Origin: Davidsoniella eucalypti
Taxonomy: Eukaryota; Ascomycota; Sordariomycetes; Microascales; Ceratocystidaceae
Length of the DNA stretch: 24,603 nucleotides
Assembly (NCBI GenBank): GCA_004009845.1
Contig: RMBW01000310.1
Location: 1 to 24,603, forward strand
Direction: 5' to 3'
The stretch's first letter is position 1. The number at the start of each line of letters is the position of its first letter. Made by a program: the position numbers and the translations under genes. This document shows positions 7,311 to 16,910 of the stretch, one piece after another. The notes beneath the pieces were generated by a model. The model searched no databases. It worked only from the letters and a program-made list of their open reading frames with translations, and had not been told where the DNA came from.

Positions 7311-8662
7311 ATGATGGCGCAAGCCATGCGCGATGCGTTAAGGGCGATTGAAGCATCGCAAAACTGCGATAGCCCCCCTGTCACCCCCAACTTCTCAACT
7401 GACTCGATTAGCCTCGTGCCAACACACATGTACGATAGCGAAATGACCGACGAAAACAACAACACCATCACCAAAACAATAAAAACAAGCGCCGCATCGA
7501 GGAGATCGAGCTCCCAAGCTCTCCTCCGGTTGCTGCGAAAAAGCTGCACGAGGCGAAAGGCCTCGAACTGTCGCGATGGGTCGGCCCTGATCCAAAACAG
7601 TCCAAGATCGCTGCAAGTATCGCGATCGTCAAGCGTGAGATGGCATCATTAGTAACGCAAGACAGGATGTTTGAGTCGCTGCAGATTCTGATTGCAGAAG
7701 GTTTTGGGGAACTTGACTTACCAGACACTCCATCACCACCTCCAAAAGTCATCATCGCAGATGCATCAAAGGCCACGGTGGCCTCAGCAAAGGCATTGTA
7801 CTCTGCCATAACGAAAACGCCAGTCACACCGCCACTCCAACCAGCGGTGCCAAAGAAATGTGACATTATTAACAACAACAACAAGAAGAAGAAGGCGGCG
7901 AAGAAGGCTACTTTATCTGCGCCTCCCAAGACGGCTTCAACACCGATCACCAACACCACTGACGCGCCTCGCGACGCGTCACTCGATAAAACAACACCAA
8001 CAAACAAAGACACGACAAACAAAGACGCGACAAACAAAGACGCGACAAAATCAAATCAGCCATCCACGCCTGGCGAACATAAAAACACGACCAATGCCCC
8101 AACCTCAGTCGACTCTGATAAAGGTTGGCAACGAGTTAAACCGCGCAAACCAGCCCGCCCCTCTGTTCAGTCTACACAGAGCACCAACAAGCTTCTGCTT
8201 ATCGGTGGTGGCAAGATTCCCTCTCCCAAGCACATCCGTGACTTGGTTAACTGTGATGGAGCGATGAAGGCCATTGAGGTGAGGTTGACCTCGAAAAACA
8301 ACATCAGCATCACATGCAGCAGCGCCTCCGCGAAGGCCAGCCTCCTCAAGACGAAGGACAGCTGGCTGGCACGCCTCCGACCTTTGGGCTGGAAAGACTG
8401 CATCGAGCCTGAGAACTGGCAACGTCTCGTGATGCACGGTATGCGTCTTGACGAGATCGACAACTTTGCTGAAGAGTTTTACGACAGCAACGGCATTGAG
8501 GCCCTCCCGAGAGTGCGCCTCCTACGCAAGCCTCGCCCAGGACAGACGGTAGGATCCGTCGTGTTTACTGTCCTAAACCAGGCAAGTGCGTCTGTTTGTC
8601 TCAACAAGCAGATGTTCTTTGCTGCGCAACAAGTCAAGATCGTTAAGTATTTTTATGATTAG
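7311..8662 (+). pseudogene. LINE ORF1 (Gag-like RNA-binding protein), one frameshift
   Basis: Starts at the first of two tandem ATGs (7311/7314), begins in frame 0 and continues in frame 2 from around 7470-7490, ending at TAG 8660-8662. The switch fits loss of one base in the A-rich stretch there; downstream the frame reads naturally (RRIEEIELPSSPP, KGLELSRWVGPD). The middle is low-complexity, with Lys/Thr/Asn repeats including a 15-bp tandem repeat near 7989-8050 (TNKDA units). The C-terminal third resembles fungal LINE ORF1 proteins (WQRLVMHGMRLDEIDNF, FYDSNGIEALPRVRLLRK). It ends without the CCHC knuckles that commonly close Tad-type ORF1 proteins. Its expected role is binding LINE RNA in the RNP. 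Confidence 0.75.
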
Positions 8663-10561
8663 AAAACTCACGATCTTTCAGCATAACCAGGGAAAGCGTA
8701 AAGGCATTTTGGACCATCTCTTTGAATTAGCGATAAGGCAGAGAGTTGAGATATTGTGCATTCAGGAACCCTGGGTATGGCAAAAAGAAGGCAAATGGAT
8801 TTTCCAGGACCACCAAAACTTTCACATCGTCAAACCATCATTATCTTTGCTAACAAGACCAAGAGTCGTGACCTATATCCAAAAGGACATTGACTTCACA
8901 ATAGAAAAGCCTCTCGACATCGCAAGCAGCGATATTCAATGCATAAGACTTCATATCGACGCGCAACCATTATTGGTCAACCTCTACAACCATCCGACCC
9001 AGCCCCTTTTACCGCACCCGCTTGTCCAGCAATGGCAGGTTGGGAATGGCATCATCGTCGGGGACTTCAACACCCATCATCCATGGTGGTCTGTGAACTG
9101 TGAGCAATCGCAGCATGCAGATGAAGTCGTTGGTTGGTTGCAGAGGAACAATGCTGACTTGGTAGTGGATCCCGAGAATGCTCTGGTCAACAGGGGCACT
9201 TTCTTCACCACCAGGTCGCAGAAAACATCAATCATCGATCTCGCCTTCCTCACTGGGCAGATGAAGCAAACGAAAACTAGTTGGACGTGTGAAGGTCTCC
9301 ATGGTTCGGATCACCAGTGCATTAAGTTGCAGTTCCACGACGCCCGAAATAACAAAAAAGAGGAGGAAAAGGTGGTATACAATTTGAAGAAAACTGACTG
9401 GCAACAGTTCAGAGACAGCCTCAAAACAAAAGAGGCACTAGTGTTAGAAAATCTCAAAAAAAGAGATACTCGACCGGATTTGGCGGCCATTCTGACCGCC
9501 GCCATCCAGGATACCTGCGCAGAGGTGATGCCGAAGGCTCGCATCTGCCCCCGAAGTAAGCCTTGGTGGAACGACGAACTCAAACTATTGAGGAAGTCGT
9601 TTCTCAGGGCCGAACGACATTGGAAGAAGGATAAGATCTGTCTGACGGAGTACAAAGAAAAACGAAACAGGTATTTCCATGCCATTATCAAAACCAAAGC
9701 TAACTATTTCAATTCTTTCTTAGAACAAGCAACCGGCGACGAAGTCTTCACTGCTATGAGATACACGAAACCCACAACCGACTCGTATATACAACCACTC
9801 GAGGAAAATGGTGTCAAGGCGGAGTCTTTCGACGACAAAGCTAAGATGCTATTGAATCTTGTGGGCGGCGAAAAAGGTGAGTCCCTTGAGGACGAAGACA
9901 CTCTACCCATCCCACATCACGAGAACTCGAAATGGCCTTGGCCTAACATCTCTACCATTGAGATTGAAAGAGCTATCATGACCTCAAACCCTAAGAAGTC
10001 TGCTGGACCAGATGGGATTAATTTCCAAATGATCCAAAATGCTTATAGGGCCATCCCCGAGGTCTTCCACTATGTCTACACGGAGCTATTCACTAAAGGA
10101 CAGTGTCCTACGGTGTGGCGCCAGGCATTGGAGTGATATTGAAAAACCAACAAGCCAGACTATTCCCGTATCAAGGCATATCGGATTATCACGCTGCTGA
10201 ACTGCTTAGGTAAAGTATTGGAACGAATTTTTGCACAGAGACTTGGTTTCTTGGCTGCAACAAAGGACGATCTGCTTCACCCAACGCAGTTTGGCGGACG
10301 GAAACAACGATCGACGATCGATGCAGCAATGGTTCTCATGGACCAAGTCAAGTCATGGAAAGAACAGGGCCTGAAATCGAGTATTGCACTACTTGATATC
10401 AAAGGCGCGTTCGACCATGTTAATAGGGATACCCTACTATGGCACTGCAGAGATCTAGGTCTTCCGAATAACTGCACCCAATGGATTGCAGCCTTCCTTC
10501 AAAAGAGGAAGGTCCAGATATGTTTTGATGGCAAACGAACAAACTTCTACACTATTGACCA
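8655..10561 (+). pseudogene. LINE ORF2, 5' part: EEP endonuclease and start of RT
   Basis: The ATG at 8655 overlaps the ORF1 stop (ATGATTAG). The endonuclease carries all expected EEP motifs: FQHNQGK, CIQEPWV, GDFNTHHPWW, IIDLAF and GSDHQCI. It would nick target DNA to prime reverse transcription. RT follows with KKSAGPDGI, LLNCLGKVLERIFAQRL, QFGGRKQRSTIDAA and the motif-A Asp in ALLDIKGAFDHV. A local disturbance at 10124-10148 loses three bases relative to the repeat copy (one G, one A, one C, all in homopolymers), stopping the frame at 10136 and restoring it afterwards. The segment ends at the N at 10562, before RT motifs B and C. Confidence 0.88.
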
Positions 10562-11350
10562 NAACCGACTCGTATATACAACCACTCGAGGAAAATGGTG
10601 TCAAGGCGGAGTCTTTCGACGACAAAGCTAAGATGCTACTGAATCTTGTGGGCGGCGAAAAAGGTGAGTCCCTTGAGGACGAAGACACTCTACCCATCCC
10701 ACATCACGAGAACTCGAAATGGCCTTGGCCTAACATCTCTACCATTGAGATTGAAAGAGCTATCATGACCTCAAACCCTAAGAAGTCTGCTGGACCAGAT
10801 GGGATTAATTTCCAAATGATCCAAAATGCTTATAGGGCTATCCCCGAGGTCTTCCACTATGTCTACACGGAGCTATTCACTAAAGGACAGTGTCCTACGG
10901 TGTGGCGCCAGGGCATTGGAGTGATATTGAAAAAACCCAACAAGCCAGACTATTCCCGTATCAAGGCATATCGGATTATCACGCTGCTGAACTGCTTAGG
11001 TAAAGTATTGGAACGAATTTTTGCACAGAGACTTGGTTTCTTGGCTGCAACAAAGGACGACCTGCTTCACCCAACGCAGTTTGGCGGACGGAAACAACGA
11101 TCGACGATCGATGCAGCATGGTTCTCATGGACCAAGTCAAGTCATGGAAAGAACAGGGCCTGAAATCGAGTATTGCAACTACTTGATATCAAGGCGCGTT
11201 CGACCATGTTAATAGGGATACCCTAACTATGGCACTGCAAGAGATCTAGGTCTTCCGAATAACTGCACCCAGGATTGCAGCCTTCCTTCAAAAGAGGAAG
11301 GTCCAGATATGCTTTTGATGGCAAACGAAAAAACTTCTATTAACTATTGA
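9776..11350 (+). repeat. Tandem duplication of ~785 bp of LINE RT across a single N
   Basis: 9776-10561 (from AACCGACTCG to ATTGACCA) is repeated from 10563 to about 11350. The copies are nearly identical apart from a substitution and homopolymer length changes. The ambiguous base sits exactly at the junction. A true tandem duplication is possible, but an assembler joining two overlapping LINE contigs explains the N, the overlap and the sudden drop in quality after it. Confidence 0.85.
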
Positions 11351-13296
11351 CCAAGGCATACCGCAAGGCCAGCCCCAATTTCCCCCATTCTGTTCTTGAT
11401 TTATTCGAGACTTATACATTATAAATATCCCCCATCCATCCAAGTTCATGGCATTCAGCTCTCATAAGCATTGATGATATTCTGATTACGGTAGCTTCCA
11501 AAAGCTTTGGCAAGAAATTGCAAGAGCTCTAGAGGCCATCGTAAAGATCTCACCAGGCAAGCCGACGATAGTTCCGTCGAGTTTGAGAGTTCCAAGACTG
11601 AGCTTCTGCATTAACAAGGAGTAAAGCAGTAAGGCAATGAACACATAGACGTCCTAGGGACGACAATACAACCGTCAGAGAAGATCAAGTGGCTAGGAAT
11701 CTGGCTAGACTGTCAGCTGAATTTCAGCGAGCATGCCCAAGACAGAACCCTTAAAGCAACCAGAACCCTATGGGAATTCAACGGATTTCGCGGAAGTATA
11801 GCGGTCTAAGTGCGAAAGCAACTAGACAGTTATACCAAGCGGTGATTCGTCCTATTATGGAGTACGGTTCGATCCTGGTGGACCAAAATGAAGCCCATTT
11901 CCCTCAAGAAACACCTTGAAAAAGTACAAAGTTTGGCGATTTCCATGATGCTTGGCACCTACAAGCAGGCTCCCGAAACGAGCTTGTGAAATAGGAGGCT
12001 GGCATTAAACCAGTTGAGATCAACTTGGAATGGAATAACCTCAAGTACGGAACAAGACTTCTACAATTCCTAAACACCACCCCATACGCCATTGCGCCCA
12101 ACCCACCAAAGGACCACCTGAACTCGGAGTCTGACTTTGAGTCTCTCTTGGTATCTTGGGTCCCTACAAATTGAAGCGAGAGTCACAAGTGCAACAGCAA
12201 TTGCCGTGGACATCAAGTACCTGATACCTTTCAAGGCACTTCAGCGAGCTAAAATTGTATGGGAGGCACCATGGGCCAAGCGTACCCCAATCACTACACA
12301 TATCCCTAAGTCAAAAAAGAAGAAGCAAAGGAAATCCACCTGGCAACCCTAGCAACCCTATGGTTGGGCGAAGCCTATTGTCTGTACACTGACGGGTCTA
12401 TGGAGGGTGATAATCCTCCTATGCCTTTGTCGATATGGACAATAAAACGGTGCGGTTTTCAAAGAGGCAAATGCCTTGGGTCCTTACACTGAGGTTGCAG
12501 ACTGCGAAAGCTATGCGATCTACAGAGCCCTTTGCTACGTTCGAAACTGCCACTACGGAAACGAATCCCTGATCTTTGTCGATAGCCACTGCCATCCAAA
12601 GAGTACGGAAGCCTGGTATATTCACGAACCTCATAGAGAAAAGCTAAACCTGCAGGACCTCGACACCAGTATAGAAATACTGGTGCCCTGGACATGTAGG
12701 AATAGAAGGAAATGAGATAGTGGATAAGCTTGCAAAGGAGGCTCTTGAAAAAAGAGTATGCACCTCTATCGCAACCACTGGGTATATCAAAAAAAAGATC
12801 AAAGAGAACATCTTCAACCTCTGGGACACGCTAATCAACCGTGATATCGACAAACTTGGGAATCACTATCGGTCTCTTGGTAAGACAGGAGTGAGTGATC
12901 TGAAACCGATTGAGGGTGAGAAGAGGCTGACAACAGCCTACTATCAACTTCTAACGGGGAAGGGCGCTTACCTGCCGTACCTAAAGACCATAGGCAAGGT
13001 ATCGAGTAGCATGTGTCGTCATTGTCAGCTGGACATTGAAACTATTCAGCACTTGTTGGTTGGATACTGTGCATATGTGGCTTGAGCAAAGACAAGAGTT
13101 GAAAGACGTCTGCGATGGCGAGATAAAGATGGAAGACTTATTTAGTAAGGAGAAGCACCAGCAAGCCTTGTTAGTATTTCTGAAAAAAACAGGAATAGGG
13201 GGAAGAAACTGGGGTCGAGTGGAGGAAGTGACCAACGATGGTGTTGCCGGTGAGGGTGAACCAGTCGCACTTCGTGATGATTTGTGGTGTTGTTAA
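10563..13296 (+). pseudogene. LINE ORF2, 3' part: RT, RNase H and zinc finger, many indels
   Basis: Continues ORF2 from inside RT to TAA 13294-13296, but in shifting frames. Motif B is visible in pieces (DQGIPQGQP, then LFLIY) near 11350-11400. The catalytic motif C appears as IDDILITVAS near 11472-11500. RNase H parts follow (CLYTDGSM near 12383, ADCESYAIYRAL near 12500), and the C-terminal CRHCQLDIETIQH near 13012. Against the clean L2 copy, 11100-12720 shows dozens of one-base gains and losses, mostly in runs; 12720-13040 is clean, then a short garbled patch occurs near 13055-13075. It is not translatable as given. Whether this is decay or poor sequence is open. Confidence 0.85.
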
Positions 13297-13439
13297 TTTT
13301 CTTTGTGTTTTTCCTTGTGTTTTCTTTATGTTTTCTTTTATGTTTTTATTGTTTTTATTGTTTTACTTGCTTTTATTTTACATCTTCATAGCTCTTTAGC
13401 TCCATAAGATTAATGAATTAAAAAAAAAAAAAAAAAAAA
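13297..13439 (+). other. L1 3' UTR and poly(A) tail
   Basis: T-rich 3' UTR with repeated TTTTATTG/TTATGTTTT phrases, then AGATTAATGAATT and 20 A residues (13420-13439). L2 ends with the same sequence at 16861-16910. The tail joins GCCGGGCTGG of element D. A poly(A) tail after this context marks target-primed reverse transcription from the RNA 3' end. Confidence 0.9.
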
Positions 13440-13850
13440 GCCGGGCTGGTTCCCAGGGCGTACAATCGACACCCTTTCAACAGGCGTGTGCACTCATACA
13501 GGTCCATTTTAGCGGGATGACAGAGGTCTACATCAGGCTCTATTTCTGCGGAGAACCAGCGTAATCCCAAAGTTAACGTCGGCTTAATTTCAGAGAACGT
13601 TACAGAGGTACTACTTCCGCGACGATTTGCATCGTTTTACGGGTACTTGACGGCCTCACTTCAGTAAGCAGCGGCATAACAGGGGGAAAACGTCGGCTCA
13701 ATTACAAAGAGAGGACGGGTAAATAAAGATAAGGCATTTTCACAGCGCCAAAAAGAGGGGTAATTATCACCAAAAAACGAAGGTATAATAACAGAAACGA
13801 AGGGTGATCGCGTCAAACGTCGACGATCTAAAGGTTGATCGGCCACAAAA
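13440..13850 (-). other. D leader, second copy (partial), with primer-binding site 13838-13848
   Basis: Non-coding. It follows the 13851-14029 LTR on the minus strand and equals 14615-15023. TTGTGGCCGAT (13838-13848, minus strand) sits two bases past the LTR and is the perfect complement of the LTR-internal ATCGGCCACAA (13903-13913). Unlike the A, B and C leaders it contains an early ATG opening an 11-codon frame, so it does not look adapted to translating a gag. A hairpin ACGAT-TTGC-ATCGT lies near 13622-13635. Confidence 0.82.
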
Positions 13851-14029
13851 TGAGAGGATCTAAGGAGGGACGAGGCCAACAATCTTAGAAAGGGTGATTA
13901 GATTGTGGCCGATGGAGAGAAGGACTATTATCTGTTGGAATAACGGCGGGAAGACGTCCCTATTTATAACCGTTTTGATTAGGCTTAGATCAAGCTTAGC
14001 CGAACCAACCAGGGCCTTAGACCCTTACA
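13851..14029 (-). repeat. D LTR, left copy (179 bp)
   Basis: Begins TGTAAGGGTCTAAGGCCC and ends GGATCCTCTCA-like on the minus strand. TATA-like TTATAAATAGGG lies at about 13958-13969, some 50 bp before the inferred RNA start at 13913. It is preceded on the minus strand by the polypurine tract (14030-14052), so it is a 3' LTR for the unit to its right, and is followed by a primer-binding site, so it is also a 5' LTR for the unit to its left. Confidence 0.93.
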
Positions 14030-14614
14030 ATAGCCTCCCCCTCCACCGGCAGAAAAAAACTACTACCTAGCTAATGTTTTTCTAATTACAAATACCGATA
14101 AAACAACCCGTGTACGCTGAAACCAATATTGCAACATCAATAAATTCCTGCCTAGTCCTTGTCGGCGTGCCCGAAACTCTTGGGGGCTTGTATATTCTGC
14201 ATCTGCGACGCCCAGGGGGGGTGCAATCCGACCACGAGAGGTACTAGTCCTTCTGCTTCCGGTCACGACTTAGCCGGGCCTGTTCCCGGGGCGTACGGGA
14301 AGCCTTGGAGGTACATGGTGTCATCATTTCCCCCTGCCTGTCGCAGGAAAAATGGGTGAAAAGGCGGTGTAAAAATAGAGGGGTTTCCAGGGCTTGGTAA
14401 ATGCAATTCTGTGGGATGGGGGGTCCGTGTTGACCCCCGGAAAGACCGGACAGAGGGTGCATGCACCCCCAAAAAATGTAAAAAAGGGTGTGAAAATCCT
14501 AGCGACCTTAGCGCACGGCTAACGGGGTCGTACAGGAGTAGATGGCCTGTTGGCTGCAATGGAGGGGTGTATGCCGTGGAGACTCTGTGTCTATTCCGGT
14601 TCGACTACGACTTA
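14030..14614 (-). other. D internal non-coding region and polypurine tract
   Basis: About 585 bp with no recognisable coding sequence; short open frames (for example 14263-14559 minus, 98 codons) resemble no Gag or Pol. The polypurine tract occupies 14030-14052 (GGTGGAGGGGGAGGCTAT on the minus strand). A 32-bp motif occurs twice as an imperfect direct repeat, 14265-14296 and 14607-14638, matching at 29 of 32 positions by eye, with a weaker match extending about 35 bp to the left. The L1 LINE tail is joined inside a third occurrence of this motif at 13440. Confidence 0.75.
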
Positions 14615-15010
14615 GCCGGGCTGGTTCCCAGGGCGTACAATCGACACCCTTTCAACAGGCGTGTGCACTCATACAGGTCCATTTTAGCGGGATGACAGAG
14701 GTCTACATCAGGCTCTATTTCTGCGGAGAACCAGCGTAATCCCAGGGTTAATGTCGGCTTAAATTCAGAGGACGTTACAGAGGTACTACTTCCGCGACGA
14801 TTTGCATCGTTTTACGGGTACTTGACGGCTCCTCTTCAGTAAGCAGCGGCATAACAGGGGGAAAACGTCGGCTCAATTACAAAGAGAGGACGGGTAAATA
14901 AAGATAAGGCATTTTCACAGCGCCAAAAGAGGGGTAATTATCACCAAAAACAAAGGTATAATCACAGAAACGAAAGGTGATCGCGTCAAACGTCGACGAT
15001 CTAAGGGTTG

Positions 15011-15202
15011 ATCGGCCACAAAATGAGAGGATCTAAGGAGGGACGAGGCCAACAATCTTAGAAAGGGTGATTAGATTGTGGCCGATGGAGAGAAGGACTA
15101 TTATCTGTTGGAATAACGGCGGGAAGACGTCCCTATTTATAACCGTTTTGATTAGGCTTAGATCAAGCTTAGCCGAACCAACCAGGGCCTTAGACCCTTA
15201 CA
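15011..15202 (-). repeat. D LTR, right copy (179 bp), with primer-binding site
   Basis: LTR at 15024-15202; primer-binding site TTGTGGCCGAT at 15011-15021 (minus strand), complementary to the internal site at 15076-15086. It is nearly identical to the left D LTR. The outer edge abuts LINE sequence GAACCCTTAAAG, which in L1 follows CCAAGACA; D therefore inserted into a LINE, and GAACC (15203-15207) is the expected target duplication. Confidence 0.93.
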
Positions 15203-16749
15203 GAACCCTTAAAGCAACCAGAACCCTAATGGGAATTAAACGGATTTCGCGGAAGTATAGCGGTCTAAGTGCGAAAGCAACTAGACAGCTGTACCAAGCT
15301 GTGATTCGTCCTATCATGGAATATGGTTCGATCCTCTGGTGGACAAAAATGAAGCCCATTTCCCTCAAGAAACATCTTGAAAAAGTACAAAGTTTGGCGA
15401 TTTCCATGATGCTTGGCACCTACAAGCAGGCTCCGAAACGGGCTTGTGAAATAGAGGCTGGCATTAAACCAGTTGAGATCAACTTGGAATGGAATAACCT
15501 CAAGTACGGAACAAGACTTCTACAATTCCCTAAACACCACCCCATACGTCATTGCGCCCAACCCACCAAGGACCATCTGAACTCGGAGTCTGACTTTGAG
15601 TCTCTTGGTATCTTGGGTCCCTACAAATTGAAGCGAGAGTCACAAGTGCAAGCAATTGCCGTGGACATCAAGTACCTGATACCTTTCAAGGCACTTCAGC
15701 GAGCTAAAATTATATGGGAGGCACCATGGGCCAAGCGTACCCCAATCACTACACATATCCCTAAAGTCAAAAAAGAAGAAGCAAAGGAAATCCACCTGGC
15801 AACCCTAGCAACCCTATGGTTGGGCGAAGCCTATTGTCTGTACACTGACGGGTCTATGGAGGGTGACAAATCCTCCTATGCCTTTGTCGATATGGATAAT
15901 AAAACGGTGCGGTTTCAAGAGGCAAATGCCTTGGGGCCTTACACTGAGGTTGCAGACTGCGAAAGCTATGCGATCTACAGAGCCCTTTGCTACGTTCGAA
16001 AACTGCCACTACGGAAACGAGTCCTGATCTTTGTCGATAGCCAAGCTGCCATCCAAAGAGTACGGAAGCCTGGTATATTCACGAACCTCATAGAGAAGCT
16101 AAACCTGCAAGACCTCGACACCAGTATAGAAATACACTGGTGCCCTGGACATGTAGGAATAGAAGGAAATGAGATAGTGGATAAGCTTGCAAAGGAGGCT
16201 CTTGAAAAAAGAGTATGCACCTCTATCGCAACCACTGGGTATATCAAGAAAAAGATCAAAGAGAACATCTTCAACCTCTGGGACACACTAATCAACCGTG
16301 ATATCGACAAACTTGGGAATCACTATCGGTCTCTTGGTAAGACAGGAGTGAGTGATCTGAAACCGATTGAGGGTGAGAAGAGGCTGACAACAGCCTACTA
16401 TCAACTTCTAACGGGGAAGGGCGCTTACCTGCCGTACCTCAAGACCATAGGCAAGGTATCGAGTAGCATGTGTCGTCATTGTCAGCTGGACATTGAAACT
16501 ATTCAGCACTTGGTGTTGGACTGTGATATGTGGCTTGAGCAAAGACAAGAGTTGAAAGACGTCTGCGATGGTGAGATAAAGATGGAAGATCTATTCAGTA
16601 AGGCGAAGCATCAGCAAGCATTGCTAGTATTTCTGAAAAAAACAGGAATAGGGGGAAGAAACTGGGGAAGAGTGGAGGAAGTGACCAACGATGGTGTTGC
16701 CGGTGAGGGTGAACTAGTCGCACTTCGTGATGATTCGTGGTGTTGTTGA
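15203..16749 (+). pseudogene. L2 ORF2 C-terminus: RNase H and zinc finger
   Basis: Intact frame of about 515 codons to TGA 16747-16749, covering the RT thumb/linker, RNase H and C-terminal zinc finger. The linker includes SAKATRQLYQAVIRPIMEYG. The RNase H acidic and His residues are all visible: CLYTDGSM, ADCESYAIYRAL, FVDSQAAIQ, CPGHVGIEGNEIVDKLAKE. The zinc finger is CX2CX8HX4C (CRHCQLDIETIQHLVLDC). It lacks the endonuclease and RT catalytic region. The frame happens to stay open leftward into the antisense strand of the D LTR, to an ATG at 15085. RNase H in such LINEs is thought to degrade the RNA template after first-strand synthesis. Confidence 0.93.
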
Positions 16750-16910
16750 TTTCTTTGTGTTTTTCTTATGTTTTTTATGTTTTGTGTTATGTTCTACTTG
16801 TTTTCTGTTATGTTTTTATTGTTTTTATTGTGTTATTTGCTTTTATTTTACATCTTCATAGCTCTTTAGCTCCATAAGATTAATGAATTAAAAAAAAAAA
16901 AAAAAAAAAA
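16750..16910 (+). other. L2 3' UTR and poly(A) tail
   Basis: T-rich 3' UTR like that of L1 but with different copy numbers of the TTATGTTTT phrase, then the shared end AGATTAATGAATT and 21 A residues (16890-16910). Confidence 0.9.

Larger units (their letters stand above)
7187..13439 (+). mobile_element. L1: LINE (non-LTR retrotransposon), Tad1/I-like, with poly(A)
   Basis: A plus-strand LINE with a 5' UTR (7187-7310), ORF1, ORF2 (EEP endonuclease, RT, RNase H, zinc finger), a T-rich 3' UTR and a 20-A tail at 13420-13439. The left end abuts the B LTR, so its true 5' end and left target duplication cannot be seen. The tail is joined to the leader of LTR element D. The copy is not contiguous: a single N at 10562 is followed by a second copy of 9776-10561, and from there to about 12720 small insertions and deletions are frequent compared with L2. 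Confidence 0.92.
13440..15202 (-). mobile_element. D: small non-coding LTR element, tandem LTR arrangement
   Basis: Minus-strand order is LTR (15024-15202), primer-binding site and leader (14615-15023), further internal DNA (14030-14614), polypurine tract, LTR (13851-14029), primer-binding site, and the same leader again (13440-13850), cut by the L1 poly(A). The repeated unit is 588-590 bp (13440-14029 and 14615-15202), nearly identical. One LTR-to-LTR unit is 1,352 bp with no gag or pol. LTR length, termini, primer-binding geometry and polypurine tract match the chromoviruses here, so it probably depends on them in trans, like a TRIM/LARD element. Its right edge interrupts a LINE (L2). Confidence 0.85.
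15203..16910 (+). mobile_element. L2: LINE 3' fragment with poly(A)
   Basis: Equivalent to L1 from about 11742 to its tail, with a clean reading frame. The left edge is the D LTR; the right edge is a 21-A tail (16890-16910) joined to minus-strand LINE L3 at TTGGGTGCAG. So a LINE integrated into another LINE in the opposite orientation. The 5' part of L2 is not in the expected place left of D. Confidence 0.93.

Noticed and set aside
14263..14559. 98-codon open frame on the minus strand inside D
   Set aside because: No resemblance to Gag, Pol or any known domain, and it spans one of the repeated motifs; treated as chance.
14579..14620. tRNA-like box motifs (GGTTCGACTAC and TAGCCGGGCTGG) in D, suggesting a SINE or tRNA gene
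   Set aside because: The B-box-like sequence precedes the A-box-like one, no cloverleaf can be drawn, and the region is bounded by LTRs and a polypurine tract.
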